NCBI GenBank assembly: GCA_015061865.1
Contig: SUVU01000001.1
Span: forward strand, 62,001-126,000
Length of the DNA stretch: 64,000 nucleotides
Direction of reading: 5' to 3'
Source: Lentisphaerota bacterium
Lineage (GTDB): Bacteria; Verrucomicrobiota; Lentisphaeria; Victivallales; Victivallaceae
In this document: one piece after another, positions 56,338 through 64,000 of the stretch
Position numbering within the stretch: position 1 is the stretch's first letter
Layout: each line of letters starts with the position of its first letter
Program-made: the position numbers and the translations under genes
The notes under the pieces: model-generated
The model's input: the letters and a program-made list of their open reading frames with translations, nothing else
Databases searched by the model: none
What the model was told of the DNA's origin: nothing

Positions 56338-57258
56338 ATGGCACACATCGCACCGGATATAACTGCGACCGTCGGCAATACGCCGCTGGTCAGAATCAAT
56401 AATTTACCGCATGGCAACGCCGATTTGCTGGCAAAAGTGGAATTTTTCAATCCCGGCGGGTCAGTAAAAGACCGGGTGGGAATGGAGATGATTTCTGCGG
56501 CGGAACAGGCTGGAAAACTGGCTCCGGGGGGAGTCATCATTGAACCCACCAGCGGCAATACCGGCATCGGACTGGCGATCGCCGCCGCAGTCAAAGGTTA
56601 TCATCTGATTTTGACCATGCCGGATACCATGAGCGTGGAACGGCGCAAACTGGCGGCGGCATTCGGGGCGGAGATCGTGTTGACTCCGGGCGATGAGGGC
56701 ATGACCGGGGCGATCCGCAAAGCTGAAGCTCTTGCCGCAGCAATCCCCGGTGCCATCATCCCCCAGCAATTTGCCAATCCCGCCAATCCGGCGGCACACG
56801 AAAAATCCACCGGACCGGAAATCTGGCGTGACACCGACGGCAAAGTCGATATTTTTGTCAGTACCGTCGGTACCGGCGGCACATTGACCGGCACCGGAGC
56901 TTTTTTGAAACAGCAGAATCCGGGGGTGAAAGTAATTGCCGTGGAGCCGGATGCCAGTGCTGTGCTTTCCGGCGGCAAGCCGGGGCTGCATAAAATTCAG
57001 GGGATCGGTGCCGGATTCATTCCGGAAGTTCTGGATACGGCATTGATAGATGAAGTGATCGCTGTTTCTGCTGAAAATGCCGGTGATGCCGCCCGGGAAG
57101 CGGCCAAAAAAGAGGGGATGCTGGTCGGGATATCCTCCGGGGCGGCTCTTTATGCGGCTCAATTAGTGGCTCAACGTCCGGAATCGGCGGGCAAAACGAT
57201 CGTGGTATTGCTGCCGGATACCGGTGAAAGATATTTGTCAACATGGTTGTTTGAGTGA
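56338..57258 (+). CDS. cysK: Cysteine synthase A
   Basis: [89 protein letters not shown]. Confidence 0.94.
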   Translation: MAHIAPDITATVGNTPLVRINNLPHGNADLLAKVEFFNPGGSVKDRVGMEMISAAEQAGKLAPGGVIIEPTSGNTGIGLAIAAAVKGYHLILTMPDTMSVERRKLAAAFGAEIVLTPGDEGMTGAIRKAEALAAAIPGAIIPQQFANPANPAAHEKSTGPEIWRDTDGKVDIFVSTVGTGGTLTGTGAFLKQQNPGVKVIAVEPDASAVLSGGKPGLHKIQGIGAGFIPEVLDTALIDEVIAVSAENAGDAAREAAKKEGMLVGISSGAALYAAQLVAQRPESAGKTIVVLLPDTGERYLSTWLFE

Positions 57259-57279
57259 TAAAATCCGGAGGGTGAAATC

Positions 57280-58182
57280 ATGCATATTCTTAAGGAAATC
57301 GCTGAACTTAAAGCCGCACGCAATGCGGTGATCCTGGCTCACAATTACACTGACAGTGCCATTCAGGATATTGCCGATTATGTGGGAGATTCGCTGGAAT
57401 TATCCCGCAAAGCCGCTGAATGTAACGCCCCGGTGATCGTGTTTTGCGGAGTGCGTTTTATGGCGGAAACGGCAAAAATCCTTTCGCCGCAATCCATCGT
57501 TCTGCATCCGGAACCTGGCGCCGGCTGTCCGATGGCAGATATGGCTGATCCGGATGAAGTGGCTGCTTACAAAAAAGCTCACCCGGACACGCTGCTGGTG
57601 GCGTATGTGAATACCACCGCCGCAACGAAACGGGAAGTTGACCTCTGCTGTACCAGCGGCAACGCTGAAAAAATCATTTCCGCACTGCCTGCCGGACAGA
57701 AAATTATGTTTCTGCCCGATGCCAATCTCGGCAACAACGTTTCCGGCAAGCTGAGCCGTCCCATGAATTTCTGGCACGGCTGCTGTCCGATCCACGACCG
57801 GGTCACGCCGTCGGATATTGAAAAAGCCCGGGCGGCGCACCCCAGCGCCCCGGTGATCGTGCATCCGGAGTGCCGTCCTGAAGTCGTGGCTCTGGCTGAT
57901 GCGGCGTTGAGTACCGGCGGTATGTTGAAGTTTGTCAGCGACAGTAAGGCTGCGGAATTTATCATCGGCACTGAAATCGGCATCCTGCACCGGATGCGCA
58001 ATGAAAATCCGGGCAAAAAATTCTATCCGCTTGACCCGGCTCCGGTGTGTGTGGATATGAAAAAAATCACGTTGGAAAAAGTGCGTGACACTCTGCGTGA
58101 TCTTGAACCGCAAATCGAATTGGATGCTGATACGATCGCCCGGGCTGCGAAACCGATCGAGAAAATGCTGGAAATGTCCTGA
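57280..58182 (+). CDS. nadA: Quinolinate synthase NadA
   Basis: AVILAHNYTDSAIQDIADYVGDSLELSRKAAE; VFCGVRFMAETAKILSP; AGCPMADMADPDEV; VHPECRPEVVALAD. Confidence 0.95.
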   Translation: MHILKEIAELKAARNAVILAHNYTDSAIQDIADYVGDSLELSRKAAECNAPVIVFCGVRFMAETAKILSPQSIVLHPEPGAGCPMADMADPDEVAAYKKAHPDTLLVAYVNTTAATKREVDLCCTSGNAEKIISALPAGQKIMFLPDANLGNNVSGKLSRPMNFWHGCCPIHDRVTPSDIEKARAAHPSAPVIVHPECRPEVVALADAALSTGGMLKFVSDSKAAEFIIGTEIGILHRMRNENPGKKFYPLDPAPVCVDMKKITLEKVRDTLRDLEPQIELDADTIARAAKPIEKMLEMS

Positions 58183-59303
58183 TGTTTCTGCTGTTTTGCC
58201 TTTCGATCGCCATAATTGCCATCTGGCGGGGAATAATGCCGTTTAAAATGGCAAAATGGCTGAAAATCGTTCTGTCTTGGTGGGCGTTTTTGATCGCATT
58301 TAATTTTGTCATTTTGCGGGGCGCCGGTCTGGAAAATCTGCCGGTGCCGGTGCTGCTGACTGTCGCCTGGTTTTTTTCCGTGCAGGCTGTTTATATCATG
58401 GGACTGGCGGTGTATGAAACCGGGTACTGGGCGCTGCGCTGGATATGGCATCGGCGCAAACGCACGGTGCCGGCGGTAATGGATCTCTGGTATTGGCGGG
58501 CAGGGGTGCTGCTGTTGGCGGCGGTGATAGCTTCGGTCGGGATGTATAATGCTTTGAAAATGCCGGAAGTCCGGGAGTATGAGCTTGTGTTGAACGATTT
58601 GCCGCCGGAATTGGACGGCATGACGGTCGTCCAATTGGCGGATATCCATGCCGACCGGATCACCGACGGGGAACGGGTGGCGGCGATCGTGCGGCGGGCG
58701 AATGAGCTGCAGCCGGATTTGATCGTACTGACCGGCGATATAGTTGACCGGCGGGTGGAGGTTATCGAAAAAGATTTGCTCTGTCTCGGCAGTTTGCGTG
58801 CCAGATACGGCGTGTTTGGAGTGCCGGGGAATCACGAATATTACTCCGGGTACAGTAAATGGATGGAATTTTTGCGCTCCACGGGAATCACGATGCTGGA
58901 AAACAGTCATGCGGTGATTGCTGACGGCAGGATCGTTCTCGGCGGGACAACCGATCTTGCCGCAGAAAAACTGGATATGGAAATGCCCGATCCTGCCAAA
59001 ACTTTTGCCAACGCTCCGGAGGGAAAAATGCGTTTGCTTTTGGCGCATCAGCCTAAAGTTGCGCCGCTGGCGGCAGAAGCCCACGTCGCACTGCAATTAT
59101 CCGGTCACACTCACGGCGGGATGCTTTACGGGTTTGATCTGATCGTTGCCGCATTTAATTACGGTATGGTTTCCGGGGAATACGATTACGGCAAAACAAA
59201 AGTTTTTATTTCCAACGGCACCGGCATCTGGAGTGGTTTCCCGGTGCGTTTCGGCAGGGCTTCTGAAATCGTTTTTTTGCGTTTGCGGGCGGTGAAACGG
59301 TAA
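58182..59303 (+). CDS. Membrane-associated metallophosphoesterase (YkuE/YaeI-like)
   Basis: N-terminal TM segments; VQLADIHADRI, VLTGDIVDRRV, GVPGNHEYYSGY, LSGHTHGGM, ISNGTGIW. Confidence 0.87.
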   Translation: MFLLFCLSIAIIAIWRGIMPFKMAKWLKIVLSWWAFLIAFNFVILRGAGLENLPVPVLLTVAWFFSVQAVYIMGLAVYETGYWALRWIWHRRKRTVPAVMDLWYWRAGVLLLAAVIASVGMYNALKMPEVREYELVLNDLPPELDGMTVVQLADIHADRITDGERVAAIVRRANELQPDLIVLTGDIVDRRVEVIEKDLLCLGSLRARYGVFGVPGNHEYYSGYSKWMEFLRSTGITMLENSHAVIADGRIVLGGTTDLAAEKLDMEMPDPAKTFANAPEGKMRLLLAHQPKVAPLAAEAHVALQLSGHTHGGMLYGFDLIVAAFNYGMVSGEYDYGKTKVFISNGTGIWSGFPVRFGRASEIVFLRLRAVKR

Positions 59304-59329
59304 AAAAAGCAGATTTTTGCCGGAATCAT

Positions 59330-59358
59330 TTGAAAAATTGCCGTTGTGACAGTATAGT
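59330..59358 (+). promoter_or_regulatory. Putative tRNA promoter
   Basis: TTGAAA-N17-TATAGT, ~15 bp upstream of the tRNA. Confidence 0.6.
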
Positions 59359-59373
59359 AAGCAATACACCAAT

Positions 59374-59450
59374 GGATCCATAGCTCAGTCGGTTAGAGCA
59401 GGTGACTCATAATCTCCGGGTCGGCGGTTCAAGTCCGTCTGGATCCACCA
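59374..59450 (+). tRNA. tRNA with CAT anticodon (elongator Met or lysidine-type Ile2; leaning Ile2), encoded CCA
   Basis: GGATCCA acceptor pairs TGGATCC; D-arm GCTCAGTCGGTTAGAGC; anticodon loop CTCATAA; T-arm GGCGGTTCAAGTCCGTC; terminal ACCA. The GCAGGTGACTCATAATC core resembles E. coli tRNA-Ile2. Confidence 0.9.
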
Positions 59451-59494
59451 GAATTATATGCCGGTTTACGACCGGCTTTTTTTGTATACCGCCG

Positions 59495-60823
59495 TCAGTG
59501 TTTTCCGGAAAGTTTTCCGATCGCCCGTTTGCAGGTATAGGCGATACCGTGCTGTTTCAGGCATTTGATTGCGCCGCGGATTTTGCGGGGGACCCATGTC
59601 AACGCTCTGCCGAGCCGGTAGGAGAAACCGGATTTTAATTTCTTATTGGCAGCGGCAAGTTTTTTGCATTTCGCCTGCAAAGCGGCATTATCTTTTCGGA
59701 AGCGGGAGGTTTTGGAGTTGTATTGTTTTAGCGTGGTGATCAATTTGGTCGGGTAAAATTCTTCGTCGCTGAAAAACATGGATTGGATAAAGATATACGC
59801 TTCTTTGTCGATCACGTCGTCAATTTTTATCTGGCTGTAATCGAAATGTTCCCGCAGCATGGTACGCACCTCGATCAACTGCTCCAAAGTCAAAGTCATT
59901 TTGGCGAGCTGATTGCCAAGCAGGTAATAAAAGGCATCAATAAAGTGTTTTTCGCAGGGCGGTTTCATCAAGCCGAGCCGGAGCATCTCATTTTTGGAGT
60001 GAATCCGGGCTTGAATACAGCAAAATGGATCATTTTTCAATGTAGCCTGCAAGCCGGTACCGCTTTTACGGTAAAAGTACATGACCTCGGCAAGAGTGAC
60101 AATCTTTTTTGCCAGCGCAATGGCGCACATGGAAAACGAAGCATCATTGTTATTGGTGATCTCCTGAAAACGTAAATCATTGCTGCGCATCAGGTCGGTA
60201 CGGAAAATTTTATTCCAGGAGCATGGAGATAGGTACGGGAAAAGATTTTTGGCTGTTTCAACATCGACAATGCCATCGGGAAAGTTTTTGCCCCACAGCG
60301 GTTTTTTAGTCTCATCATCAATTGCCTGATATGCCCAGACCACAATATCGCAATCCTCGGAAACGGCGGTATTGACCGCCGTTTCCAGCATGTGCGGCAC
60401 AAACCAGTCATCTGAATCCATAACATAAAAGTATTTCCCGGTCACCAGCGGCAAAGCCCGGTTGCGGGCGACCCCGGCATTGGAGTTCGGTTGAGTGATA
60501 ACGGTAATGCGTTCATCGTGGGCAGCGAAAAAGTTGAGGATTTCCAGACTGCGGTCGGTGGAGCCGTCGTCAACGCAGATGATTTCGATATTTTCCAAAG
60601 TTTGATTGACGATGGATTGCAGAGCTTTGGTCAGAAATTTTTCGGCATTATACACCGGAACAATTACCGAAACAGTCACATTTTGCGCTTTTTTCCGGCA
60701 GACAAAGGGCATTACTTCATCCGAGGCATTGTCCCAAACGCTCTGTAGAGCGTTCATCATGGAACAAAGCTGATTTTGTTTTTCTGCAGAAAAAATTTCG
60801 CCATTTAAGATTGACAATGTCAT
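59495..60823 (-). CDS. Glycosyltransferase family 2 with C-terminal coiled-coil/SYRLGRALTW tail
   Basis: VSVIVPVYNAEKFLTKALQSIVNQTLENIEIICVDDGSTDRSLEILN; YFYVMDSDDWF; SYRLGRALTWVPRKIRGAIKCLKQHGIAYTCKRAIGKL. Confidence 0.9.
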   Translation of the reverse strand: MTLSILNGEIFSAEKQNQLCSMMNALQSVWDNASDEVMPFVCRKKAQNVTVSVIVPVYNAEKFLTKALQSIVNQTLENIEIICVDDGSTDRSLEILNFFAAHDERITVITQPNSNAGVARNRALPLVTGKYFYVMDSDDWFVPHMLETAVNTAVSEDCDIVVWAYQAIDDETKKPLWGKNFPDGIVDVETAKNLFPYLSPCSWNKIFRTDLMRSNDLRFQEITNNNDASFSMCAIALAKKIVTLAEVMYFYRKSGTGLQATLKNDPFCCIQARIHSKNEMLRLGLMKPPCEKHFIDAFYYLLGNQLAKMTLTLEQLIEVRTMLREHFDYSQIKIDDVIDKEAYIFIQSMFFSDEEFYPTKLITTLKQYNSKTSRFRKDNAALQAKCKKLAAANKKLKSGFSYRLGRALTWVPRKIRGAIKCLKQHGIAYTCKRAIGKLSGKH

Positions 60824-60835
60824 GTAAATGTACCT

Positions 60836-62008
60836 TTATTTGAATAAAATGCCGGTTTTTTGAAAGATGCGTTTGCAGGTGTAAGCAACGCCGTGCTGTT
60901 TCAAACAACGCACTCCGCCCCGGATTTTGCGGGGCAGCCACGTCAACGCTCTGCCGAGCCGGTAGGAACGGGATTTTTTCAGTTTTTTGATTTTGTTTTT
61001 TTGATATGCAATAGTTTTGTCAGCCTTAACAAGCTCGCAGTTTTTCTTTTTTTCTGTGTCAATAAGCCTGAAAAGTATTGGCATAACGAACTGCCAATGT
61101 TCTCCCCAAGGGCAATTGATTAATTGCGACAATAATTCCGGTCTTTGCGATGGATGGAGTTTTTGAGTATAGCGCATCAAACTGGGGATAAGAAAGGTGC
61201 AGAATTTTTGTACCAGTTCATTTTGTGTTTTATCATACAAACCACTGTTTATTTCAGTTTGAAATGTGCCGATTACAGCTGCAAAACCGCAAACATGTCT
61301 TATTGTTGCTCCGGCATCAGTTGCCGTGGTAATGCTTCCTTCTCTTATCCGTCTGATATACAATCTTTCATTGAGGGCAATTGCTTTTTTGCAAAAAAGC
61401 ATTGATTTGGCGGTGAAAAAATTATCCGAATGAATATATCCGTGCGGGAATTGGATATTATTGTCTTTTATAATACTGGTTCTGGTAATTTTTGACCATG
61501 GGGCTGTGAAAATAACTGATTGCAGTAATTGGGAAAACAATTCAAGTCCGCTTAGTACCCGGTTGACTGTTTTTTCCGAATAGGTTCTACTGTAATAGTT
61601 GCACATTGAAGCGTTTTCGCATTCTTCCAGAACGTCGGTCAGAAATACTACTTGATCCGTATCATTTTTTTCTGCTGTATCGTATAGTTTTTCCATCGCT
61701 TCGGGAATCGTCAAATCATCGGCATCGGCGAAATAGGTATACTTGCCGTTTGCACGCTCTATCGCAATATTTCTGGCATGTGATACTCCGCCATTTTGGG
61801 TGAGAAAAATATTTTTTATCCGTTCATCCCGGGAAGCATATTCACGCAAAATCTGTGCCGAATTATCAGTTGAGCAATCATCTATGCAGATGATTTCAAT
61901 ATCTTTTAGCGGCTGATTCAGGAACGAGTCAAGACATGCTGACAGATATTTCTCTACATTGTATACTGGAATGATTACCGAAATTTTGACTGGATTTGCT
62001 GTTGTCAT
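60836..62008 (-). CDS. Glycosyltransferase family 2 with C-terminal SYRLGRALTW tail
   Basis: ISVIIPVYNVEKYLSACLDSFLNQPLKDIEIICIDDCSTDNSAQIL; SYRLGRALTWLPRKIRGGVRCLKQHGVAYTCKRIFQK. Confidence 0.9.
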   Translation of the reverse strand: MTTANPVKISVIIPVYNVEKYLSACLDSFLNQPLKDIEIICIDDCSTDNSAQILREYASRDERIKNIFLTQNGGVSHARNIAIERANGKYTYFADADDLTIPEAMEKLYDTAEKNDTDQVVFLTDVLEECENASMCNYYSRTYSEKTVNRVLSGLELFSQLLQSVIFTAPWSKITRTSIIKDNNIQFPHGYIHSDNFFTAKSMLFCKKAIALNERLYIRRIREGSITTATDAGATIRHVCGFAAVIGTFQTEINSGLYDKTQNELVQKFCTFLIPSLMRYTQKLHPSQRPELLSQLINCPWGEHWQFVMPILFRLIDTEKKKNCELVKADKTIAYQKNKIKKLKKSRSYRLGRALTWLPRKIRGGVRCLKQHGVAYTCKRIFQKTGILFK

Positions 62009-62018
62009 TTTTTGTGCT

Positions 62019-63638
62019 TTATTTAGAAAATAAGTTATGAATTTTTTGTTTCAACCGTTTGATGGTATAGGAAATACCGTGCTGTTTCAAGCAACGTACT
62101 CCGCCCCGGATTTTACGGGGCAGCCACGTCAACGCTCTGCCGAGCCGGTAGGAAAAACTGTTGCGTATTGAACTGTTTTTACTTTTTATCTTTTTAAGTT
62201 CATTTTGTGTGCTTTTAAGATTTTTTTGCACAGAATTTAATTTCTGCTGCTGTTTTTTATCACACCAATAAAGATGTTGATTCAGTGTTTGCAGCAAAAT
62301 AGTCAACGATTCAGGCGATGGTTGGATTTGGGGTGAGGTCTGCCAGTCGGCAAGAATCTGTCGCCACAAACCGGCGAGGTCGTATTCCGCAAAATATTTC
62401 GCTGTTTTTACTCCGTTGCGGGATTTGATACGGTAAAGTTCCGGATCGGTCAATACTTTGACGATGGCATCTGCGGCTGCGGCATGATCTTCCTGCGGGA
62501 CCGTAATGATGCCGTTATCCGGGCGCCGGATGATGTCCAGATACGGCATATCATAACACACCACCGGCAAACCGAATGCCTGAGATTCCAATAACGTGAC
62601 GGGAAAACCCTCATGGCTTGAAGTCGCCAAAAAAACATCCGCATTTTGATAAAATTTTGCTACATCCAGAGTCGGACCGCAGAACTCAATATTATTTGCC
62701 GCCCGGCTGTTGGCAATATGTGATTTCAAAATATCTTCATCTTTGCTTTTTCCGCCGCCAACAATAAAAAGTTTAGCATCCGGTAGTTTGTCGATAACAT
62801 ATTCCATTATTTTAACGGTATCTAATGGGCACTTGGAAATAAAATCTATCCGCGACAAGCACAATATGTTTTTGCCGTTTGCTCGGTCTTTGGGGGTTAT
62901 TTCCCGGTCAGGCAGAAAATATTGATTAGGCATACATGTCGAATGTATTCCAGCAGCATTGAAATAAATATTATTTACTTCTGACAGAGAAATCACCAAG
63001 TCCGAAAACTTCAATAACTCATTTTGTGTAACAAAGTCATTCAAAACACCATAGATAATCCGCTTGGAAAAAACAGTGTGAAAATGCAGAAAGTATGGAA
63101 CTTTTATAATTGTTTTTATCAGCAACGCATTCCAATACAGGCGCGGGATATGATAAATATCATGACTGTAAAAAACATCAATTTTTTCAGCGCTGATAAG
63201 TTCTATCCATTTTTCCATGTTTTGCCGGAAATCCGGTTTCGCGGCATCAAGGTGCGGCAATTGGATTCGTTTGATGTATTCAGGCAAAGGGTATTCATTT
63301 TCTTCATTAAGGGTGTTCGTAAAAAGAACTGTTTTTATTCCCATTGCCTGAAATATCGGAAATTGGCTGGTGATAACCCTTTGAACGCCGCCTAACGAAA
63401 AATTGTTGAAATATATCCCGATGGTGCGGATCGGACGGGGCGCTTGCGGGTAACAGGTTGTGACAAAATTGACCAGTTTGGCTATTATCGCAGGTGTGGG
63501 CGCATTGCCGAAAGTTTTTCCCAGCTCTGCCAACAGCTCCAGTTCGCCTGATTCGTCACTGCGTCGTTTTAATTCTGCAGTGCATTTATCTGTTGATAAA
63601 TTCAATATATCCACTATACTGCGGCTTGGATCAGGCAT
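62019..63638 (-). CDS. Glycosyltransferase family 4 with C-terminal SYRLGRALTW tail
   Basis: GVQRVITSQFPIFQAMGIKTVLFT; DVFLATSSHEGFPVTLLESQAFGLPVVCYDMPY; SYRLGRALTWLPRKIRGGVRCLKQHGISYTIKRLKQK. Start likely MPDPSRS at 63638 (ORF extends to 63677). Confidence 0.88.
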   Translation of the reverse strand: MPDPSRSIVDILNLSTDKCTAELKRRSDESGELELLAELGKTFGNAPTPAIIAKLVNFVTTCYPQAPRPIRTIGIYFNNFSLGGVQRVITSQFPIFQAMGIKTVLFTNTLNEENEYPLPEYIKRIQLPHLDAAKPDFRQNMEKWIELISAEKIDVFYSHDIYHIPRLYWNALLIKTIIKVPYFLHFHTVFSKRIIYGVLNDFVTQNELLKFSDLVISLSEVNNIYFNAAGIHSTCMPNQYFLPDREITPKDRANGKNILCLSRIDFISKCPLDTVKIMEYVIDKLPDAKLFIVGGGKSKDEDILKSHIANSRAANNIEFCGPTLDVAKFYQNADVFLATSSHEGFPVTLLESQAFGLPVVCYDMPYLDIIRRPDNGIITVPQEDHAAAADAIVKVLTDPELYRIKSRNGVKTAKYFAEYDLAGLWRQILADWQTSPQIQPSPESLTILLQTLNQHLYWCDKKQQQKLNSVQKNLKSTQNELKKIKSKNSSIRNSFSYRLGRALTWLPRKIRGGVRCLKQHGISYTIKRLKQKIHNLFSK

Positions 63639-63681
63639 TTTTTCCTCCGGTGTCCCAACTGTGCAAATTGCAAACACTGTT

Positions 63682-63709
63682 AATATAGTGCCGTTGGACT
63701 TTTTTTCAA
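63682..63709 (-). promoter_or_regulatory. Putative promoter of the glycosyltransferase cluster
   Basis: Minus strand TTGAAA-N16-TATATT. Confidence 0.6.
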
Positions 63710-63789
63710 GCAGATATTAGCGGAATGACCTTGAAAAACACCGGGAAACGCTTATGTTGAAGGTGTGATTTAATGAATGTGGTGAAAAA

Positions 63790-64000
63790 ATGTCTGAAAA
63801 TAATATTCCGCCGCTGAAATTTTCGGAAGTGGCACAGTTTGACCGGTCGGCGATCGTGCCGGTTGCCGATTTGCTGATATTGACGTTTCCGGCTCATGAA
63901 TCAGACTTGCCGGAACCCACCCGGCTGCTGGTCTCATCCCGCCGCCCCGTCCACGACGGTGACGCCGTCGCCGCCGCTGCCAGAAACGGCAGAACCATGA
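63790..64000 (+). CDS. Hypothetical protein, 3' truncated by window edge
   Basis: ATG at 63790 opens MSENNIPPLKFSEVAQFDRSAIVPVADLLILTFPAHESDLPEPTRLLVSSRRPVHDGDAVAAAARNGRTM, open to the window end. Confidence 0.5.
   Translation, partial: MSENNIPPLKFSEVAQFDRSAIVPVADLLILTFPAHESDLPEPTRLLVSSRRPVHDGDAVAAAARNGRTM

Overview
The 64 kb window is dense bacterial chromosome with no prophage, CRISPR array or intact transposon that I could find. Gene content (prepilin-like [16 protein letters not shown] protein, secreted beta-helix protein, DUF6259-type glycosidase, large AIDA-repeat protein, PPi-type PFK) suggests a gut-type Lentisphaerota/Verrucomicrobiota-like organism; this is inference only. Recognisable genes include rpsT, rpsD, mreB, typA, thyX, yifB/comM, rsmD, prmA, ruvC, gatA/gatC, pfp, proC, uppP, cysK, nadA, a ygiQ-type radical SAM gene, a glgP-glgA-glgB operon led by a stand-alone CBM48 protein, an adiA/adiC-like decarboxylase-antiporter pair with an ankyrin gene, and three glycosyltransferases with a common C-terminal tail. 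The items most worth follow-up are: (1) the AIDA-repeat protein with no visible signal peptide or beta-barrel; (2) the perfect 20-bp palindrome placed just downstream of a LacI-type gene's promoter; (3) a ~192-bp terminal-inverted-repeat element flanked by 9-bp direct repeats; (4) an exact tandem duplication of a 59-bp terminator unit after the decarboxylase gene; (5) the 97-bp module shared by three glycosyltransferase genes; (6) stand-alone CBM48 proteins; (7) a recurrent TTGNAA-N16-18-TATATT promoter. No wholly new system can be demonstrated from sequence alone. All product calls are from motif recognition without database searches.
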